Origin: Isoetes taiwanensis
Taxonomy: Eukaryota; Streptophyta; Lycopodiopsida; Isoetales; Isoetaceae
DNA: 64,000 nt
NCBI GenBank assembly: GCA_021234155.1
Contig: JAJEKV010000051.1
Coordinates: 4,344,698 to 4,408,697 of the forward strand
Direction: 5' to 3'
Each line of letters starts with the position of its first letter. Position 1 is the stretch's first letter. Below the pieces are notes generated by a model that was not told the DNA's origin, ran no database searches, and saw nothing but the letters and a program-made list of their open reading frames with translations. Of the stretch, positions 58,900 through 64,000 are shown one piece after another. Made by a program: the position numbers and the translations under genes.

Positions 58900-59450
58900 C
58901 AGTGGAGCCATGCCAGCAACATAGGTGGTTACTAAATACAAAGTAAAGGCTAGGATCAGCTGTTGATCTCTGATATCCAAGCTACAGGAGAAAGGTATTG
59001 ATTTTAGTGTTCCAACGGCGTGGTGCTTGTTTAAGACTATCTGTTCACCTTGCATGCATAAGTGGGAAGATCTTTGTCTTTAGAACCAGGTGGTTAACAC
59101 ATGTACAGATCCTCTTCTAGATGTCCATTCAAGAATGCAAGATTTGAAGTCCATTTGATAAACAGGCAGCCTTTTTCTGCTGCCAAAGTTATCACTGCTT
59201 TGATGTGTCTAATCTAACCATTGATGCAAAAGCATCATGGTAATCAAAACCTTTCTTTTCTGAGAACCCTTTGGCAACTAACCTTGTTTTATGCTTGGAT
59301 AGAGTGCCATCAGAGCATGAAATTTCGTGCAAAACACCCACAACTCCAATAATATTTTTGCCTTTAGGTTTAGGCACCAACTTTCCTTAGTTACGCAGCA
59401 TAGTTAGTTGTTTTCCCATTGCTGTAATTCAGTGAAATTCTTTTGCTCCT
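58900..59450 (-). pseudogene. Copia reverse transcriptase N-terminal half, broken
   Basis: Minus-strand reading LVPKPKGKNIIGV, SDGTLSKHKTRLVAKGFSEK, GFDYHDAFASMVRLDT; then, in other frames, AFLNGHLEEDLYM, PPGSKDKDLPTYACKVNR and a weak AWISEINS-like end. These are consecutive blocks of a Copia reverse transcriptase. The first catalytic Asp position is hit by substitutions, and there are several stops and frame changes. Confidence 0.8.
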
Positions 59451-59472
59451 TGTATATGATTGACAGGATCTT

Positions 59473-59574
59473 AAAGCTGATAAAACCTTGGTCATAAGAG
59501 CATAATTACTCTTATGAACAATCAAAGCTGATAAAACCTTGGTCATAAGAGCATAATTACTCTTATGCAATCAG
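59473..59574. repeat. 51 bp tandem duplication
   Basis: AAAGCTGATAAAACCTTGGT begins at 59473 and again at 59524; each unit also contains the small palindrome CATAAGAGCATAATTACTCTTATG-like hairpin (about 22 bp). Confidence 0.85.
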
Positions 59575-59611
59575 ACCATGTGAGGCTGTCAAAGGTCCAG
59601 AGGGGTCCCTT

Positions 59612-59665
59612 GGTCTTCTATAAAAGGACTCCTCCTTTGCATCATTCTCAAGCATCTCTCATTCC
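59612..59665 (+). promoter_or_regulatory. Candidate TATA box and transcription start region
   Basis: CTATAAAAGGA near 59617 followed 25-40 bp later by CATCATTCTCAAGC, a plausible plant start region. It could be a relic LTR promoter. No downstream gene is evident. Confidence 0.3.
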
Positions 59666-60129
59666 TTAGCTTTGCCTTTTGGGCTCTGAGCCATTGCCAT
59701 TCTTGGCACCGATCTTCTCCTCAACCCACAAAAATGACAAAACCAAGATCCCAACTTGGGGATCTGTGAATCCTGCCAGTATTTCTGCCAGTATTTCCAA
59801 GGGACACAAGGGCCTTTTACTTGGTGCTTACTGCAGAAGATATTGAGGTGCATGGTTTTTGTGTGCAGACTCGTGCATGGTTTTTGTGGATATTATCAAG
59901 GTCATGAATTATCTCACTTGGGTGCTGCTAGTGCTGTGCAGGGATCTATGGCAAACATGCTTATCCTAGCGAACCTGGACAGCTAAGGATTTAAGGAAAC
60001 CGCAAGTTCTTGATTCCTGCAATATGGGATCCTATTACATCTTCTTGTGCATATCCTTCTTGAACAGATCCAATCTAACATAGAAGACTGCAATGTAGAA
60101 TGGTTATTGCATGTCTCAGAACGAATGCA

Positions 60130-60530
60130 GGAAGACAAAACGAATGCTGGTTGTGGTACTTCGCTAATTCAACTGAATGCATACCAGAGATAAATACCAG
60201 AGATAAATACCAGATAAAACTGAATGCTGGTTGTGGTTGTGAATAAATACCAGAGAAAAATACCAGATAAAACGAATCTTTGGTTGTGGTACCAGCTATT
60301 CAACCTAATGCCACCGAGATAAATACCGATAAAAAAAAATCTTTGGTTGTGGTTGTGAATAAATACCAGAGAAGAATACCAGATAAACGAATGCTGATTG
60401 TGGTACTTTTGCTATTCAACTGAATGCATACCAGAGATAACCAGAGATAAATACCAGAGATAACCAGAGATAAATACCAGATAAAACTGAATGCTGGTTG
60501 TGGTTGTGAATAAATACCAGAGATTGGCGA
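60130..60530. repeat. Imperfect minisatellite
   Basis: Built from short words AAATACCAGAGATAAATACC, GAATGCTGGTTGTGGT and GTGAATAAATACCAGAG, repeated in irregular order over about 400 bp. Not coding. Confidence 0.85.
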
Positions 60531-60952
60531 TGTCGATTGGCGATGGAGCGTCGATGGACCCGCCGTAACAGCACTAAACCAGCGGCAGGGGCATCGATTA
60601 AAATTTCGTCCACAAATTGGAAGATTGTTAACGAATTGTTAATGTTTAACATAACTATATGCAATGTGAAATCCCGTTATCCTAACATATATAAAGCAGT
60701 GTGATTTTTTGTTTGAAAAAATAAGTTCCTAATATTTCCGACCCTGAGAAAGGCTCTCCAGTCGACACGTTAATTTTTAGGCCATTTCTGTTTTTTTTCC
60801 CCTCTATTTTCTTTGTCCTCCACGTGGTTGGGAGCCACAAGCATTGGCGATGGAATTATTACTTTGCTTTGAAGCAAAGCCCGAATTGTCCGGCGATTCA
60901 ATCGACTACCATAAGGATAAGCTCTTCGCCGGATTTGCCCAACCATTCTGCC
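60531..60952. other. Upstream region of the lectin fragment
   Basis: No gene. The frame of the lectin is open upstream to 60824, but those residues (many Trp, Tyr, Cys) do not resemble a leader and precede a good signal peptide, so I start the gene at 60953. Confidence 0.4.
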
Positions 60953-61334
60953 ATGGCCAGGGCTCCATCCGGTTCTGTTCTACTATTCCTTTGTATCTGT
61001 CTCATTTTCTCCCCTTCATTTGCCGATTTTTGGTTCCCAAAATTTGAAGGAAAACAGCTCGAGTTGCTCAAAGCACGGGACAATATCACCAGAAGGATGA
61101 ACGAGCTCAAGCTTAACGGATTGTCAAATAACCAGCTTGGAAGAATAGTTTACGCCAAGCCGCTCACGATCTGCCCGAAAAATGGCTCGGTAGTTTCTTT
61201 TACCACAAATTTTACGTTTATCTGGGGGTTTTGGCGGGGGGCCCGCATTTGCTTTCCTTATAACTCCTAAATCTGAAGGAAGCCGCCAAGGCCGGTTTCC
61301 CAAAAATCCCCATACGGAAGTTTCCCTTCCTTAG
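60953..61334 (+). pseudogene. L-type lectin receptor-like protein, N-terminal fragment with a frameshift
   Basis: L-type lectin receptor kinases are plasma-membrane receptors with an extracellular legume-lectin domain. ATG 60953 opens a signal peptide (GSVLLFLCICLIFSPSFA), then the start of the lectin fold: LKLNGLSNNQLGRIVYAKPL and NGSVVSFTTNFTF, the usual G-R-x-x-Y ... V-x-S-F-x-T-x-F pattern. At the G-rich run near 61225-61243 the frame must shift to continue as GPAFAFLITPKSEGS, the next lectin strand. A stop follows at 61332. The rest of the lectin, the transmembrane segment and the kinase are absent, so it is a non-functional fragment. A sequencing slip in the G run would remove the frameshift but not the truncation. 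Confidence 0.8.
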
Positions 61335-64000
61335 CATACGGTTCTCGGGTTTACACGGTCGATTTAATCTGAACCGTTGATTAAACATTTGTTACCAGCT
61401 AATAACATTACCTTGTCCCAAATTTTATAACATTCTGTAACATCCTAAGCGCGTTCCGGCGAAAATTCTCATAACGCCCTAAGCGTGATATGACTCCGAT
61501 CTGGCGATTCGGTGGGCGAGCATTGAAGGTTGGGCTATGGCGCATTTGAAGGCTGAGCTATGGCGTTGGATGCGGTGCGACTATGGCGGTCCCTTCCAAA
61601 GGCTGGGCTATGGCCCGAAAGGCGGCGCGGAAAGCGATGTCGAAGCTATGGCGGATCTCGGTGGAGCTGTGGCGGCAAATATAGCAACAAGGAAAGCGGC
61701 AACAAAGTTTTTTTTTCTTCTTTTCGGCAAAGCACAAAGAACACGTGTTCTTCCTTTCTTTATCTTCCTTTCTTGACCGTTTCACGGGGGACTCAAAACA
61801 GGGCTTAGCAACAAAGACCGGTGTCGAAAAGCGGGGTTCAATTCCACTGCCTTTAATATTGATCTGTCTAAGCTTCAAAGCGGGGTTCTATTCCAAACCT
61901 CCATTCCACTTTTTACAAAAATAGGCGACTTCATGAAGGAAATAGCCGCTATATCCTATTTCGGCCTCTCATCCAAAATCCGGCATTCAAGAACGGGTGA
62001 TTCTACCTCCGATCTTGGTTCAAAAACATCGCGATTCTATCTCCTCGATCAATGGTTCAAGAACGGATGAATCTATCTCGTGATCGCGACAATCGCTTAC
62101 GAACGGCAATGACTGATTTGCTATTTCCTCGAAAAACCCTCGAACACAGGCGTTAAGGCGATAGCATACGGCCCTGAGTTCTTGGCAAAAAAATTCTCGG
62201 GCCATTTGGCCAAAATGGCCACATGGCCATTTTGGCCATGGCCACATTTTTTTCCCAAGAACCCTCGCCCGTATTATCTACACCATAATTTGGGGAGAGG
62301 AGGCAATGATTAGGATTGCTTGGGTTTGCTTTAAACAAAATTCAGGGGAAAAACTACGAAGTGGGAGGTCGAAATGTTGACCCATTTGAAGGATGAGCCG
62401 ATTCAAACAGAGGGATGCGAGAATCAAAGCTCTTGATGGAAGCAAAATTCAGGGAAGAGATTATGAGCTGGTGAGGCCAAAATGCTGACCCATTTGAAGG
62501 ATGAGCCAGATCAAACAGAGAGATGCAGAATCAAAGCTCTTGGCGGATTATGATGCGATTAGGGCGCGAAATATTTTGGCGGGGAGTTATGCTCGCCAAC
62601 GCAATGTGGGCTACAAGATTAATGCCCAATGGGATCCATGGGGGCAAAATATGCAAGCCATATATAGAACCATAGCTGGAAGCTCGACAACCCAACTTAC
62701 GACTTTCGCCTCCTTCGAACTTCATGCCGGGATGAACCTCTCTCATGGAATGGGTTTAGAGCTTTAAGCATTTAAGCACTGGATTGCACGTGAATTGCTT
62801 TCTAGAGTAAACTAGTTTTACACCATATTTGTACAAGGTGTATTTCGGATGGGTCTGTGTTTGGGAAAGGGAAGACACAGGCAAGAATTAGAATTAGATT
62901 ATATGTGGTTCATCAAGTCTATCATATGCAAAGCTTTTACCGTTGTGTTGAACCAAATAATTTTACTTGGCCTTGCATGTGCACGTGAGAGAGTGGCACT
63001 TCTGGTCACATTTGAGCTGTCCATTATTTCTCATATGCCATTCTTCATCGCAGGAGAGCATTGGAGTATGTTCAGTGTCTCTTTTATTCTCAGGTTTTTA
63101 AAGGTGCACCTAGCAGTATTCTAATCTGTCTCCATTAATAGTTCAGCATAAACAAAAAAGCATCTCAGATGGATGGCCAGCTCTTCCTAATTAAACACCT
63201 CCTTATTTTATGAGAACAAGTTGGTCTTCCTCTAAGGTTGGTGAGAAGCGCATGTTCACAATTCCGGGGTAGAGAAGGTTTGTTCCGGTTGAAGCTAAGA
63301 ATTTCCGTTTGACTTAGCGCATTGCAGGAAAAATTCCGGTAAATTTTTATGCATATTTGTATAAGAGTAATACAAATTTCCGATTGGGAACTGAAAATAT
63401 CCGGCTATTTGATGAAAGAGTAGGAAAATTTCCGATTGGATTTAAAAACTTTGCCCAACACATTATGGGTTTCTATAATGTGCATTATCTATTTATTTAT
63501 GTGTAAACATTCAGAAAGTGAAGTCTTTTCTTATTGTCATTTGACATGTTAGCCTAGCTAAACTGTCCATCTAAACTGTCCATGTTCATATTCATTGTAT
63601 GATTGTTTAATAGTTGTATTCCTCATTTATAACATGAGATACTTCTACAAGTTGATACAGAATTCAATCCCAAGGGTTATAAATGACAAAATTTGAATAA
63701 AAAAATGTTCACGGTAGCCTTGGCATTGATGAAATTGATTCCCCTTTTATTGAACCAAGCTTTGATAACTTCAATCTAGGACCAAGCCACTACGAGAAGT
63801 CCTAAGAGCATATGAGGTGCTAAGAAATAGAATCTATAAATTTGAGATACAACATTTTGATGGATAAAAGTATCTAATTATAATTAATTAATGTCAATGG
63901 CTTCTTTTGCAATCCCTCAAACTAAAACGGATTTCTAACATCTATATTTATGTTAGGCCTAACTACCATAATTCAATCAATAGTAAGTCAGTTGGAAAGA
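61335..64000. other. No assignable gene
   Basis: GC-richer sequence to about 62800, then AT-rich. A tandem duplication of about 110 bp covers 62336-62554 (ATTTGAAGGATGAGCC at about 62382 and 62491). Near 62205-62250 TGGCCATTTTGGCCATGGCC-like palindromes occur. Frames at 61537-61776, 62501-62767 and 62849-63124 show no recognisable features. Confidence 0.4.

Noticed and set aside
60824-60952. Upstream start for the lectin fragment
   Set aside because: The extra residues do not look like a leader, and the ATG at 60953 opens a typical signal peptide.

Overview
This window looks like nuclear DNA of a land plant with a large, repeat-rich genome. The evidence is split genes with plant-type GT-AG introns, plant-only families (chloroplast HflX, Root_cap, L-type lectin, trihelix-like), and Copia, chromovirus-type Gypsy, LINE, hAT-like and foldback elements. 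One exon carries the sperm-tail PG-rich (SHIPPO/ODF3) motif, which would fit a plant with swimming sperm (fern, cycad, Ginkgo, lycophyte or bryophyte) better than a flowering plant. That placement is inference. No rRNA, tRNA or CRISPR feature was seen.

Layout. 1-4.4 kb: the 5' half of a chloroplast-type HflX GTPase gene on the minus strand, running off the left edge before its G domain. 5.3-7.7 kb: a decayed Copia element. 7.9-14 kb: tandem duplications, a broken Root_cap gene, an LTR remnant and a LINE endonuclease remnant. 14.5-16.1 kb: the 3' part of a Ulp1-like (C48) protease gene on the minus strand, directly abutting the 3' half of a Copia element on the plus strand. 16.7-26.8 kb: a dense field of foldback elements and MITEs with a direct, three-copy 1.4 kb repeat. 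28.4 kb: a relic exon of mitochondrial ATP synthase beta. 32.3 kb: an hAT-like MITE. 33.0-36.9 kb: four tandem units of about 970 bp. 37-38.4 kb: LINE reverse transcriptase. 39.3-41.5 kb: 3' end of a chromovirus. 43.4-46.5 kb: a coiled-coil/RING-H2-like relic and the 5' part of the Ulp1-like gene on the plus strand. 46.5-49.2 kb: the 5' half of the Copia element on the minus strand. 50.4-52.1 kb: SHIPPO and trihelix-like exons. 52.5-58.1 kb: a complete Gypsy-type element with near-identical 374 bp LTRs but a dead interior. 58.4-64 kb: Copia fragments, minisatellites and a frameshifted L-type lectin receptor fragment.

The main result is a reconstruction. The two Ulp1 gene parts (14.5-15.05 kb minus; 45.2-46.48 kb plus) and the two Copia halves (15.05-16.12 kb plus; 46.48-49.22 kb minus) are the products of one inversion of about 31.4 kb with breakpoints near 15,048 and 46,476. 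Reversing that single inversion makes both the protease gene and the retrotransposon continuous again, and the outer edges of the two Copia LTRs carry the same 5 bp target duplication, AATTC. The inversion separated the catalytic His half of the protease from its Gln/Cys half, so it destroyed a gene whose reading frames and splice phases are otherwise largely preserved.

Most other reading frames in the window are short and without recognisable family features; they are left out or mentioned only where a gap needs describing.
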